This document shows, in pieces, positions 1-7,976 of a stretch of DNA of 64,000 bases; the stretch's first letter is position 1; the number at the start of each line of letters is the position of its first letter. The stretch is from Labilithrix sp. (GTDB lineage Bacteria; Myxococcota_A; Polyangia; Polyangiales; Polyangiaceae). Where the stretch lies: positions 162,140 to 226,139 of the forward strand of contig JAHBWF010000001.1 in assembly GCA_019637105.1 (NCBI GenBank), given 5' to 3'. The position numbers and the translations under genes were made by a program. The notes under the pieces were generated by a model. The model worked only from the letters and a program-made list of their open reading frames with translations. It searched no databases and was not told the origin of the DNA.

Positions 1-1111
1 ACTCGAACGCATGGAGCGCAGCGTACCTCTCCTTCGGCGCGAGGTTCTTCGCCAGCGTGTCGACGACCGTGGCGAGCTCCTCCCCCGCCGCCTTCGCGCC
101 GACCTTCGCGAGCGTCTCGTAGATCGTCCCGGCGGCGACGCCGAACTCCCAGCGCTCCTTCTTCTGGACCGTCGCGAGCGCCGCGACGAGGGGCTTCACC
201 ATCGAGGGCGCGGCGTAGTCTCCTAACTTCTCCGCCGCCGCGTAGATGACGCCGTCGTCGTCGTCGTCGAGGCACGCGAGCAGGGTGGGGACCACGTGCT
301 CCGCGTCGAGCTTCTGCTCACCGAGCGCCCGGATCGCCTCCTCGCGCGCAGGTCCCTTCCGCGCGTGGTGCTGGAGCGCGGTGATGGCCCTCGCGTCCTC
401 CGTGAGGCGTCCGAGCGCGAACATGAGCTCGGTCTGGCTGTCGTCTCGGGCGAGCCGCTTCCCGACGAGCTCGATGACGGCACCGCGGACGGCCGGCGTC
501 TCCTTCATGAGCTCCGGGACCGCGCGGTGGTAGGTATCGAGGTCGGCGATCTTGTCGAGCCACTCGTCTTCCGGCGACTCGGGTGACGCGGGCGTGACTT
601 CGGGTGACTCCTGGGCGAGCTGCACCTTGTCCTCGGCGAGCGTCTTCAGCCACTCGTCGAGCACGACGAAGAGGCTCTTCGCCTCGATCGCGGACGGCTC
701 TTCGCCGCTCGCCCACGTGAAGAGCTTGCCCTTCGCGTCGTAGCCGACCGTGCTCCCGCAGCTCCGGCCGAGCGCCGCGACGAGGCCCTTCGGCGCCCTC
801 GCCTTCGTCTGCTTCACGGCGTCGAGGGGCGCCTCCGCGGAGACGCCGAACACCTCGAAGCCCCATTGATGCTTCCAGAGCGGAGCGATCGAGTAGAGCT
901 CGGGGCGCGGCCACACCTTCTCGTCGGCTACCACCGCACACGCGCCGAGCCTCTCGATGAGCGCGCGGTGCGCCGGCGCGAGCGGCTTGTCCAGCTTCCT
1001 CTCGAGCGCGTCGATGGCGGCGGCCTCGGGAGGCTCGTCCTGCGAAGAGAAGAACGAAAAATCGTCATCGAGCGCCTCGATGCGCGCCAGCACCTCGTCG
1101 AGTGTCGTCAT
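1..1111 (-). CDS. SMI1/KNR4-like N-terminus with HEAT-like repeats, partial (3' end outside window)
   Basis: The frame opens at ATG 1109-1111 and stays open to the window edge, about 370 codons, so the C-terminus is missing. Residues about 30-75 (an ALERKLDKPL helix, then RALIERLGA, then WPRPELYSI) resemble the start of SMI1/KNR4-superfamily domains; this match is by eye and weak. From about residue 190 the protein becomes alpha-helical with repeated ALGR/ALGEQ and DDDDGVIYAA-type segments typical of HEAT or PBS-lyase-like repeats, which usually act as protein-binding scaffolds. No signal peptide is visible, so it is probably cytoplasmic. The next gene on the same strand also ends in HEAT repeats. 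SMI1-superfamily proteins are often immunity proteins, but no toxin partner is seen here and function is not assigned. Confidence 0.6.
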   Translation of the reverse strand, partial: MTTLDEVLARIEALDDDFSFFSSQDEPPEAAAIDALERKLDKPLAPAHRALIERLGACAVVADEKVWPRPELYSIAPLWKHQWGFEVFGVSAEAPLDAVKQTKARAPKGLVAALGRSCGSTVGYDAKGKLFTWASGEEPSAIEAKSLFVVLDEWLKTLAEDKVQLAQESPEVTPASPESPEDEWLDKIADLDTYHRAVPELMKETPAVRGAVIELVGKRLARDDSQTELMFALGRLTEDARAITALQHHARKGPAREEAIRALGEQKLDAEHVVPTLLACLDDDDDGVIYAAAEKLGDYAAPSMVKPLVAALATVQKKERWEFGVAAGTIYETLAKVGAKAAGEELATVVDTLAKNLAPKERYAALHAFE

Positions 1112-1200
1112 GCTTCAGCTCCTCCCTCTGCGCTCCTTGGCAAAGGCGTCATGTGCTCATGGTCGACGGCACCCGGCCCGAACCCGGGATGCCGGTTCTC

Positions 1201-3084
1201 CTACGCGCCGTCGCGAATGCGGATGATCCTCGCGCGCGTCTGTGGGTCGAGGTCGTCCTGCTCCGCCAGCGTGTCGAGGATCGCGCGCCCCATCGGAGAG
1301 TCCTTTCGCTTCACCATGAAGTTCGCGAGAGCCTGCACGTTCGTCGGGTGGATCTTCTTCTTCTCGACGTAGCCGAGGAGCGCCTGGAGCTCTTGCTCGC
1401 TGACGTCCTTCCGATCGAGGGACGCGAGCGCCTGCAGCTGCACGCCCAGACGCTCGTCGCCGATCAGCTCCATGAGCGTCCGGCGCACCTCCGGCGAATC
1501 GAAGCGCCGAAGCGCGCCGGCGACCGCCACGCGGACGTCGTGCTCCGGATCGCGGCTCTGGAGGCGGATCGCGAGCGCGTCCTCCTCGAGCGCGGCGTTC
1601 CCGAGCGCCTGGATCAAGACGACGCGGTCCCGGAAGCTCTTCGCGGCGTAGAGATCGAGCACCAGCGCGTCATCGAGCTCTCTCGCGTACAGGCGGTCGG
1701 TCTTGGCCACCGCCGAGATCAGATCGCCGAGCGCGATCGCCGACGCGCGGCGCATCGGTGTGTCGTCTTCCTCCTTCGCCCTCGCGTAGCGAGCGGCGAC
1801 GAAGTCGGTGAGCTCCTTCATCGGCAGCGAGAAGTAGCCGAGGCGCATGAAGAGGATCGCCTCCTCGGGGCTCCCTCTGCGGAGGACGCCGGCGTCGGGG
1901 TCGAACGCCCGCATCGCGGCGGCCTGCGCCTGCTCGTGCCCCGTGGAGGAGAGGAGGTCGATCGTGAGCGCCTGAGCGTCGATGTCGAGCTCCTTCATCC
2001 GATCGACGAGCTCGTCGCACTTGTCGGGGTGGAGCTCGAGGTACCCCATCGCGACCCATCCCCAGCGGGTGCTGCCTCTCTTGGGCACCGCGGCGGCGAG
2101 CCGGATGTCGTCGACGATGCTCTCGATCGTCACGCCGGCGGTTCGCTGCTCGAGCCTCGCGCGCCTGGCCTCCTCCGTCTCACCGCCGTCGGCTGCGAGC
2201 GGCGAGAGCGGAACGTCGACGAAGCCCGCGCGCGCCGTCGTCACGTCGAAGTCGCGGGTCGCCTTCTTCTTCAGCGTGAACGAGGTGCTCGACGTGAGGT
2301 CCTTCTGCTCGGGAGAACGGGCCGCCTCGAGCTTCTCCGTCTCGACCACTTCATCGATCGTCCCGTCGGCGGGATCGATCGCGACGTGCCCATTGCTCTC
2401 GAGCGTCTGCGGGGGCGGCTCTCCGACCGGCCAAGCCCCGAGCACGTCGTACCGCTCCCTCGTCCGCGTGATCAGGCGCGGTCGCCGTGGATCGCGCGCG
2501 AAGCGAACGGGCCCACGTCCGCTCGGCCCGTCGAGATCGGCCGACGCCGAGGCCCCCGGAGCGATGACCCGCACGCCGAGCTCGGTCACGACGGCCTGCA
2601 TCAGGTAGCGAAACAGCGCAGGATCGGCTGGCCGAAACCGCACGCGCGAGATCTCGCCGCTCGGCTTGACGACGAGCTCGACGGACCTTCCTTCCAGCAC
2701 CTCGCGCGCGACGTCCATCGACGGGAGCAGCGGCTTTCCGAGGGCGTTCACCTCGGCGCGCGTGAGGTGCTCGAAGCGCGCCCCGAGCACGACGTCGTCA
2801 CCTTCGCGGCCGTACGACGACACGACGAGATCGCCGTCGAGCGCGACCTTCGTCTCGATGCCGCCACCACCACCTTCGGTCGGCGTCGTGCCAGCCATCA
2901 TCACCTTGGACGAGGTCGTGGTGGTCCACGTGAGCGCGTAGACTTCTTCTTTTCCCGCGGGCCACTCCAAAGTCGTACGAGCCTCCCCGCGCGCGACCGA
3001 ACCCAGCGGCGCTCGGGTGAGCGCCGCGCCGGCGAGGACGGCCGCGACGACGGCGACCAGAATGCGCAGCCGCTGACGGGTCAT
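1201..3084 (-). CDS. Exported HEAT-repeat protein
   Basis: This frame encodes 627 residues. The start at ATG 3084 lies 8 nt past the stop of the upstream gene, and is followed by a hydrophobic segment (residues about 5-25, RILVAVVAAVLAGAALTRA) that acts as a signal peptide or anchor. Residues about 35-250 look beta-rich and contain a Gly tract (TPTEGGGGG). The C-terminal 300 residues are helical with recurring motifs such as RRASAIALGDL and VRVAVAGALRRFDSPEVR, which are HEAT/PBS-type repeats. The arrangement of a beta-rich N-terminal domain followed by a helical repeat domain recalls the lipoprotein/vitellogenin N-terminal family, but that is only a resemblance. It is likely periplasmic and cotranscribed with the gene ending at 3093. 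Confidence 0.7.
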   Translation of the reverse strand: MTRQRLRILVAVVAAVLAGAALTRAPLGSVARGEARTTLEWPAGKEEVYALTWTTTTSSKVMMAGTTPTEGGGGGIETKVALDGDLVVSSYGREGDDVVLGARFEHLTRAEVNALGKPLLPSMDVAREVLEGRSVELVVKPSGEISRVRFRPADPALFRYLMQAVVTELGVRVIAPGASASADLDGPSGRGPVRFARDPRRPRLITRTRERYDVLGAWPVGEPPPQTLESNGHVAIDPADGTIDEVVETEKLEAARSPEQKDLTSSTSFTLKKKATRDFDVTTARAGFVDVPLSPLAADGGETEEARRARLEQRTAGVTIESIVDDIRLAAAVPKRGSTRWGWVAMGYLELHPDKCDELVDRMKELDIDAQALTIDLLSSTGHEQAQAAAMRAFDPDAGVLRRGSPEEAILFMRLGYFSLPMKELTDFVAARYARAKEEDDTPMRRASAIALGDLISAVAKTDRLYARELDDALVLDLYAAKSFRDRVVLIQALGNAALEEDALAIRLQSRDPEHDVRVAVAGALRRFDSPEVRRTLMELIGDERLGVQLQALASLDRKDVSEQELQALLGYVEKKKIHPTNVQALANFMVKRKDSPMGRAILDTLAEQDDLDPQTRARIIRIRDGA

Positions 3085-3092
3085 GGATCCGA

Positions 3093-6000
3093 TCAGGGCG
3101 TGCCGCGAAGCTTGTACGGCCTGATGGCCGCGTTGCAGTAGGTCTCCTCGGGGTAGGGGGAGCATGTCTTGCTGGCGTCGACGACATGCTTCAAGCAGTA
3201 CGGACGCTGGATGTTGATCGTCGGGTTCTGCCCGGCGATGCACTTGATCTGGTCCGTGTCGACGGTCTTGTCCGATGCCCAGCTCAACAGCTTGACCGGC
3301 GCCGTCGCATCGGAGCCCCAGAGCTTCACGGACTCGTGGATGCCGTCCCACGCGAAGAGCGTCGTCTCGTAGGTCACTGCGAGCGGAGGCAAGCCGGCGC
3401 GGACGTAGGCCGATATCCGTCCCGACAGAGCGTCGACGGTGAGGTTGCTCCCCGACAGCATGGCCGCTTGACCGCCGGTGGGGATGGTCACCATCGATCC
3501 CGTCGGCAGCCCGAGCCGCACGAGGAGGAGATCGATGTGGAGGCCGGCGGCGGCGACGCCGACGTCGAGCGACGCGTCGCCGAAGGCGTCGGCGCGCGTG
3601 AACGGTACGAACTGAGCGCCGCTCTGGAAGCCGTAGACCACGCCCTCGCTCGCCTTCGTCCTGTCCGCGCAGGCGGCGGGACCGTTGACGGTCCCGACGT
3701 CTTTCATGATGGCGCCGGCCATCGCGGCTCCGCCGAAGAAGATGTGGAGCGGGACGGGGCCGACCATCGTCCAGAAGTCCGCGCGCGCGCCGCCGAGAAA
3801 GGCGATGGGAGCCGGGAGCTGGAGCACCGGCGTGGTGCCTCGGACGCGGTCGCGCTTCTCGAAGAGCGGGACCCAGCTCGTCGGGTGCTCGAAGTCCCTG
3901 TAGCGTCCTATCGCCGTGTACCAGACGCCGTCGCCGGTCGTCTCTGCGGTCGCGTTGCCGTCGATGACCTCGAGGCGGGAGCCGAAGAAGTTGAAGCCGG
4001 CGGACGCCTTCAAGGTCGACGAGCCGACGGGCTTGCACCACGCGCCGTCGCTCATCTCGGCCCCGCCGCTCTTGATCTCCCAGCCGAGGTTGAAGTCGAG
4101 GAAGGCTCCGAACGTGGAGGTGTCTCCGATCGACCACCTGTCACCGGACGACTCGCCGACGACGCCCTGCGACTTGATCGGGATCTGTCTGACCTTCTCG
4201 GCGTTCGCTCGGAGGTAGCTCTCGACGTCTCGAGCGGCGCGCTTGCCTTCACACGCGAAGCGCTGACCCTTCTGCGGCGTCGCCTCGATGTAGAGCCCGA
4301 CGTCGTGCTGGTCCGCCGAGAAGTCGTGACGCAGCTCGCACGGGTAGATGAACGTCTGCTTGGCCGGGTCCTTCAGCGTGGTGAAGGTGCCCTGCGTCGC
4401 GGTGTTGCACTTGTCGAAGTCCGTCTGCACCTCTTCGTCGAAGTACGACATCACGAAGTGAGAGAACTTCTCGTAGGACCAGTCGCAGCTGTTGCCGAGG
4501 TCGCCGCCGACGGGCTCGGCCAAGCAGCCCTCCGCGCCGAGATCGTATTCCTTGATCACGAGATCGGTGAGCTGCTTGGCGACGGCGTCCATCGCCGCTT
4601 CGAGGGAGGCCTTCTTCGCGGCCCAGTTCGCCTCGCACGATTGCCCGCCGAGGCCCGTCGTGACCTGCGCGCTCGTGTACGTCGACTTGCCGCCGATGCC
4701 CTTCATCGCCGGCGGCGCCGTCTGGGAGTACTGGGATGCCTGACCGCCCGCCACCTTCTGTTTGAACTGTGCTCCCTGAGCGACGGGGGCGCGAACCTTG
4801 CCGGTGAGCCCGGAGGGGCTGCCCTTCAGCGCTCGCACCGCGCCCGCGATGAGGCCCTGCTCGACGCCGATCCACGAGTCGTAGACCTGCGGAGTGCCGA
4901 CGTCGACGCCCCACCCCGCGAACTTCGTCGGATCCGGGTTGATGACCGCCCAACCCTGGATCTTCATCAAGAGCTCGTGGAGCTGGTTCGGCGTGTTCGT
5001 CGGCGGGGCGCTGCAGCAGACGTGCGGGGTTCGCGCGCAGACGAGCTCCTCCTGGATCGTGTCCCGCGAGAGGATCATCTCCAGGTAGCGGTCCTGTCGC
5101 GCCTGGCGCTCGGCGTATTGGTCGTCCGAGAGGCCGTAGCGCGACTCGATCTGCTGCTTGAGGACCTTGTGGAGGTTGAAGCGCGTGCCGCCCGGCGCGC
5201 TCATGTACTTCTTGTTGGTCGGCGGGCCGTCCCCATACTTCGCGATCCGCGCGAGGACCGCCGTCGCTTTCGCCTCGTTGCTCGCGTTCGTGACGATCGT
5301 GGGCGGCAGGAAGAACGGGTTGTGCGGGAGCACGCGGGTGTGATCGTAGGTGGCGCTCTGCGGCCGCGGCCACGCGGAGGGCATCGTGGCGCCGCCGAAC
5401 TGCGTCAGCGTCGCCTTCTCGAGGTTCACCGGGGAGCCGGGATCGGTCGCGAGCGCGAAGACGCCCCGGTAGTCGCGTGAGAGTTGCTTCGCGGCGTACT
5501 TGAACCGCAAATAGTCGTACCAACGCTGGTACGAGTATTCGGCGCAGGAGTTGATGGCCATGTTCGCCGCGGTCGGTTGACCGTTTCCGACCCACATGCC
5601 CTCGACGGTCATCTGGCTGAAGAGGTCGTTGGTCGCCTGTTCGACCTGCGGGGTGGAGCTTCCACCCGAGAGCACCAGTCCTTGGTGAACGCCGTAGAGG
5701 CTCCCGCGACTCCTGTTCATCTTCGGGAGCCATTGCCCGACGCTGATCGTCCCGAACGTTCCGGAGCCGGAGCCCGAGAGCACGATGTTCGTCCCGCCGA
5801 CGCCCGCCGAGAGGGCGGTCGCGCCGTTCGGCGGCGGCGCCGGCGGCTTCGACGCCGGCACCGGCCTCGTCTTCGTGAGGCCGAGGTACGGCACCTGCCG
5901 GCCGCCCATCGCCGTGCCCGGCGGGATGTGAAGCGCGGTCGGCGTCGCGGGGCTTATCGCGTGCGGCGGCGCGAACTTCGGGTTCGCCGCGGGGAAGACG

Positions 6001-6500
6001 AGCTCCTCTTCTCTTCCTCCGCCGACCTTGCAATAGTCGTCGAAGAGCAGCTTCGTGCAGTAGCTCTTCTGGATCGCGTCGGTCTTGCCGCACGCCCCCG
6101 CGAGGAACGTCGGATCGAGGCACTGCGCGAGGGTGGGCGCCTTGCCCGCGCACGCGGCGGGCAGCGCCGGGAGGGTCCCGGTCCACTCGCACTTCGGTCG
6201 CGCGTTCGTCACGAACTTCTTCGGTTGGGCCATGGCGGTCGGCTTGACCGGCGCGGCGTCGGCGGTCACCGCCACCGCGAGACCGAAGAGACCGACGAGA
6301 AATGCCGCCGCGCGCACGGCGCGCGCCGAACCGATGAGGTGACCCTCCGCTCGCGGCGTCCTCGTCGCTGCCGGCGCTCGTCGCGGGCCTCGCTGACGCT
6401 CCTCACGAGCATCACCGCTGCGCCGAGGGCGACCGTCGCGAGAGAGACCGACGCTCGCCGTCGTCACGTTGATGCCGGCACCCGTCGTGCGCTTTCCCAT
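3093..6500 (-). CDS. Large secreted protein of unknown function
   Basis: The protein has about 1135 residues if ATG 6500 is the start. That start is uncertain: the first 55 residues are Arg-rich and low in coding character, and a plausible signal sequence (VRAAAFLVGLFGLAVAVTADA) begins only near nt 6320. The first 20 codons also lie in a 31-bp inverted repeat. The mature part starts APVKPTAMAQPKK and has scattered Cys residues (for example CEWTG, CLDPTFLAGACG, CKVGGG, HVCCSAPP) and a Gly/Ser stretch near residue 270. No catalytic motif or known domain could be recognised. The disulphide-type Cys pattern and export signal suggest a periplasmic or extracellular protein. The gene downstream (exported HEAT protein) follows after 8 nt, so the two probably form an operon. 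Confidence 0.6.
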   Translation of the reverse strand: MGKRTTGAGINVTTASVGLSRDGRPRRSGDAREERQRGPRRAPAATRTPRAEGHLIGSARAVRAAAFLVGLFGLAVAVTADAAPVKPTAMAQPKKFVTNARPKCEWTGTLPALPAACAGKAPTLAQCLDPTFLAGACGKTDAIQKSYCTKLLFDDYCKVGGGREEELVFPAANPKFAPPHAISPATPTALHIPPGTAMGGRQVPYLGLTKTRPVPASKPPAPPPNGATALSAGVGGTNIVLSGSGSGTFGTISVGQWLPKMNRSRGSLYGVHQGLVLSGGSSTPQVEQATNDLFSQMTVEGMWVGNGQPTAANMAINSCAEYSYQRWYDYLRFKYAAKQLSRDYRGVFALATDPGSPVNLEKATLTQFGGATMPSAWPRPQSATYDHTRVLPHNPFFLPPTIVTNASNEAKATAVLARIAKYGDGPPTNKKYMSAPGGTRFNLHKVLKQQIESRYGLSDDQYAERQARQDRYLEMILSRDTIQEELVCARTPHVCCSAPPTNTPNQLHELLMKIQGWAVINPDPTKFAGWGVDVGTPQVYDSWIGVEQGLIAGAVRALKGSPSGLTGKVRAPVAQGAQFKQKVAGGQASQYSQTAPPAMKGIGGKSTYTSAQVTTGLGGQSCEANWAAKKASLEAAMDAVAKQLTDLVIKEYDLGAEGCLAEPVGGDLGNSCDWSYEKFSHFVMSYFDEEVQTDFDKCNTATQGTFTTLKDPAKQTFIYPCELRHDFSADQHDVGLYIEATPQKGQRFACEGKRAARDVESYLRANAEKVRQIPIKSQGVVGESSGDRWSIGDTSTFGAFLDFNLGWEIKSGGAEMSDGAWCKPVGSSTLKASAGFNFFGSRLEVIDGNATAETTGDGVWYTAIGRYRDFEHPTSWVPLFEKRDRVRGTTPVLQLPAPIAFLGGARADFWTMVGPVPLHIFFGGAAMAGAIMKDVGTVNGPAACADRTKASEGVVYGFQSGAQFVPFTRADAFGDASLDVGVAAAGLHIDLLLVRLGLPTGSMVTIPTGGQAAMLSGSNLTVDALSGRISAYVRAGLPPLAVTYETTLFAWDGIHESVKLWGSDATAPVKLLSWASDKTVDTDQIKCIAGQNPTINIQRPYCLKHVVDASKTCSPYPEETYCNAAIRPYKLRGTP
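6449..6479. repeat. 31-bp inverted repeat, left arm
   Basis: The 31 bases at 6449-6479 are an exact reverse complement of 6707-6737. This arm lies inside the first codons of the large secreted protein's longest reading frame and spells AGINVTTASV on the minus strand. The same peptide is spelled by the right arm on the plus strand. Confidence 0.9.
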
Positions 6501-6543
6501 GCGGCGGATGATACTCACCGCCCGCGCGGTCGAAATCGCGGAG

Positions 6544-6568
6544 GCGCTTACGTCACGCTTGTAAGCGC
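6544..6568. promoter_or_regulatory. Inverted repeat in divergent intergenic region (possible operator)
   Basis: Perfect 8-bp arms GCGCTTAC and GTAAGCGC are separated by 9 nt. The element sits about 44 bp upstream of the ATG at 6500 (minus strand) and well upstream of the LuxR-type regulator on the plus strand, so it could be an operator for either direction. The binding protein is unknown. Confidence 0.4.
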
Positions 6569-6587
6569 CGCGCTTCCGCATCGCACG

Positions 6588-6802
6588 GTGAGCCCGAAAG
6601 CCAAAGCCATCGACACGGGCGACCGGAGGTCGGCGCCCCCGGGCTCGATGCTCACCGTCACGTGGACGGTCGATCTGGCCCACGCCGAGTCGTTCCGCGC
6701 GACGGGGCCGGCATCAACGTGACGACGGCGAGCGTCGATACTCTCGGGGCGCCGTACGAACGCGGCTCCTGTCCGCTCACCGCCGCGGATCTCGAGAAGT
6801 GA
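6588..6802 (+). pseudogene. Decayed gene fragment, C-terminal remnant
   Basis: From GTG 6588 the plus strand reads VSPKAKAIDTGDRRS, then MLTVTWTVDLAHAESFRATG. After a one-base shift near 6706 it continues AGINVTTASVDTLGAPYERG and SCPLTAADLEK to a TGA at 6800-6802. The minus-strand copy of the repeated part has one extra base (ACGGGTGCC versus ACGGGGCC), which supports a frameshift in this copy. It looks like the tail of a degraded secreted protein. The source family is not recognised, and this could instead be non-coding sequence that carries the repeat. Confidence 0.35.
6707..6737. repeat. 31-bp inverted repeat, right arm
   Basis: Exact reverse complement of 6449-6479, with about 230 bp between the arms. 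It lies inside the decayed fragment 6588-6802. Confidence 0.9.
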
Positions 6803-6916
6803 ATCAAGCCCGGTTCGGACGGGCTCCAGCGGAGGGCATCGGACGCAGCCGACTCGAGGAGCGAAGGTCGTCGCCTTCTCAGCGCGATGCCGGTGCGCTA
6901 TCCTCGACCCTACACG

Positions 6917-7912
6917 ATGGGGGCCGCGATGGGTCCAGATCTGGTCAGCGTTCTCGAAGCGGCCTACGCGGTCGACCGTCCCGAGCGAGAATGGCTGCAG
7001 GGGCTCATCGACGCGATCAGGCCGTCGGTCGACGCGGGGCTGGGGATCGCGGCCTACGTCTATGACACGAACGATCGCCCCTTCCGGGTGAAGAGCCTTC
7101 TGGTCGACGGCTGCCCGGTCGACGAAGCCGGCATCGCGATGCTGAACCACGAGTCGAACGACTCCTTCGTGCGCGACTCGTGGATCGCGCGCTCGGCGAT
7201 GATGGCGAGCGAGACGCCGGGCTACGCGAACCACCCGGGCGTGCGAGGTGTCCTTCATCCCGCGGGGATTCGCGACATCATGGTCGTGAACGCGATCGAT
7301 CCGATCGGGGTCGGCTGTTGGATTGGCGCGCCGCTCCCTCAGCTGTCCACGCTGGAAGGGACCGAGCGCGAACGTTGGAATCGTGTGGCGGCGCACTTGA
7401 GGTCGAGTCTCCGGCTACGCCTTCGCCTCGCAGCGCGCGAGACCTCCGAGGAGGTCGGTCCGGCAGAGGCGGAAGCGATCCTGACTCCGGCAGGCAAGGT
7501 CGAGCATCTGGAGCGCGCGGCGGAGCCGGAGCGCGACGCGCTGCGCGACGCGGCGCTGGGCATCGTACGCGCGCGGACGGAGTATCGGAGCGAGCCGGAG
7601 CGGTCGCTCCCTTCGTGGAAAGCGATGGTGCGCGCGCGCTGGACGCTCGTGGACGAGTTTCGGAGGGACGGGGAGCACTACATCGTCGCGCGCGTCAACG
7701 CGATGACGACGAAGCCGATGTCGCGGCTGTCGGAGCGAGAGCGACAGGTGGTCGCGTGCTTGTCGATGGGACAGACCAACAAGGAGGCCGCCTACGAGCT
7801 GGGCCTGTCTCATTCGACGGTCCGGGTCCTCGTCGCGCGCGCCTTCGCGAAGCTGGGCGTCGACACGCGCGCCGCGCTGGTCGCGAAGTACCGGCAAGAC
7901 TCGCTGACGTGA
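6917..7912 (+). CDS. LuxR-type (GerE helix-turn-helix) transcriptional regulator
   Basis: The protein has 331 residues from ATG 6917; ATG 6887 or 6929 are also possible. The C-terminal 60 residues form a GerE/LuxR DNA-binding domain: LSERERQVVACLSMGQTNKE, then AAYELGLSHSTVRVLVARAF and AKLGV, the usual scaffold and recognition helices. The N-terminal about 260 residues are an unrecognised, probably ligand-sensing region (PERSLPSWKAMVRARWTLVD just before the linker). There is no receiver domain Asp pocket and no acyl-homoserine-lactone binding signature, so it is neither a clear response regulator nor a clear quorum receptor. It is transcribed away from the decayed fragment and convergent with the acyl-CoA dehydrogenase gene. 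Target genes are not indicated. Confidence 0.85.
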   Translation: MGAAMGPDLVSVLEAAYAVDRPEREWLQGLIDAIRPSVDAGLGIAAYVYDTNDRPFRVKSLLVDGCPVDEAGIAMLNHESNDSFVRDSWIARSAMMASETPGYANHPGVRGVLHPAGIRDIMVVNAIDPIGVGCWIGAPLPQLSTLEGTERERWNRVAAHLRSSLRLRLRLAARETSEEVGPAEAEAILTPAGKVEHLERAAEPERDALRDAALGIVRARTEYRSEPERSLPSWKAMVRARWTLVDEFRRDGEHYIVARVNAMTTKPMSRLSERERQVVACLSMGQTNKEAAYELGLSHSTVRVLVARAFAKLGVDTRAALVAKYRQDSLT

Positions 7913-7976
7913 GCCCCCGGCTTCACGTCGACGGCGTGAGGCGCGTCACTCTCGGCTGGCGCGAAGACAGGGGCTC

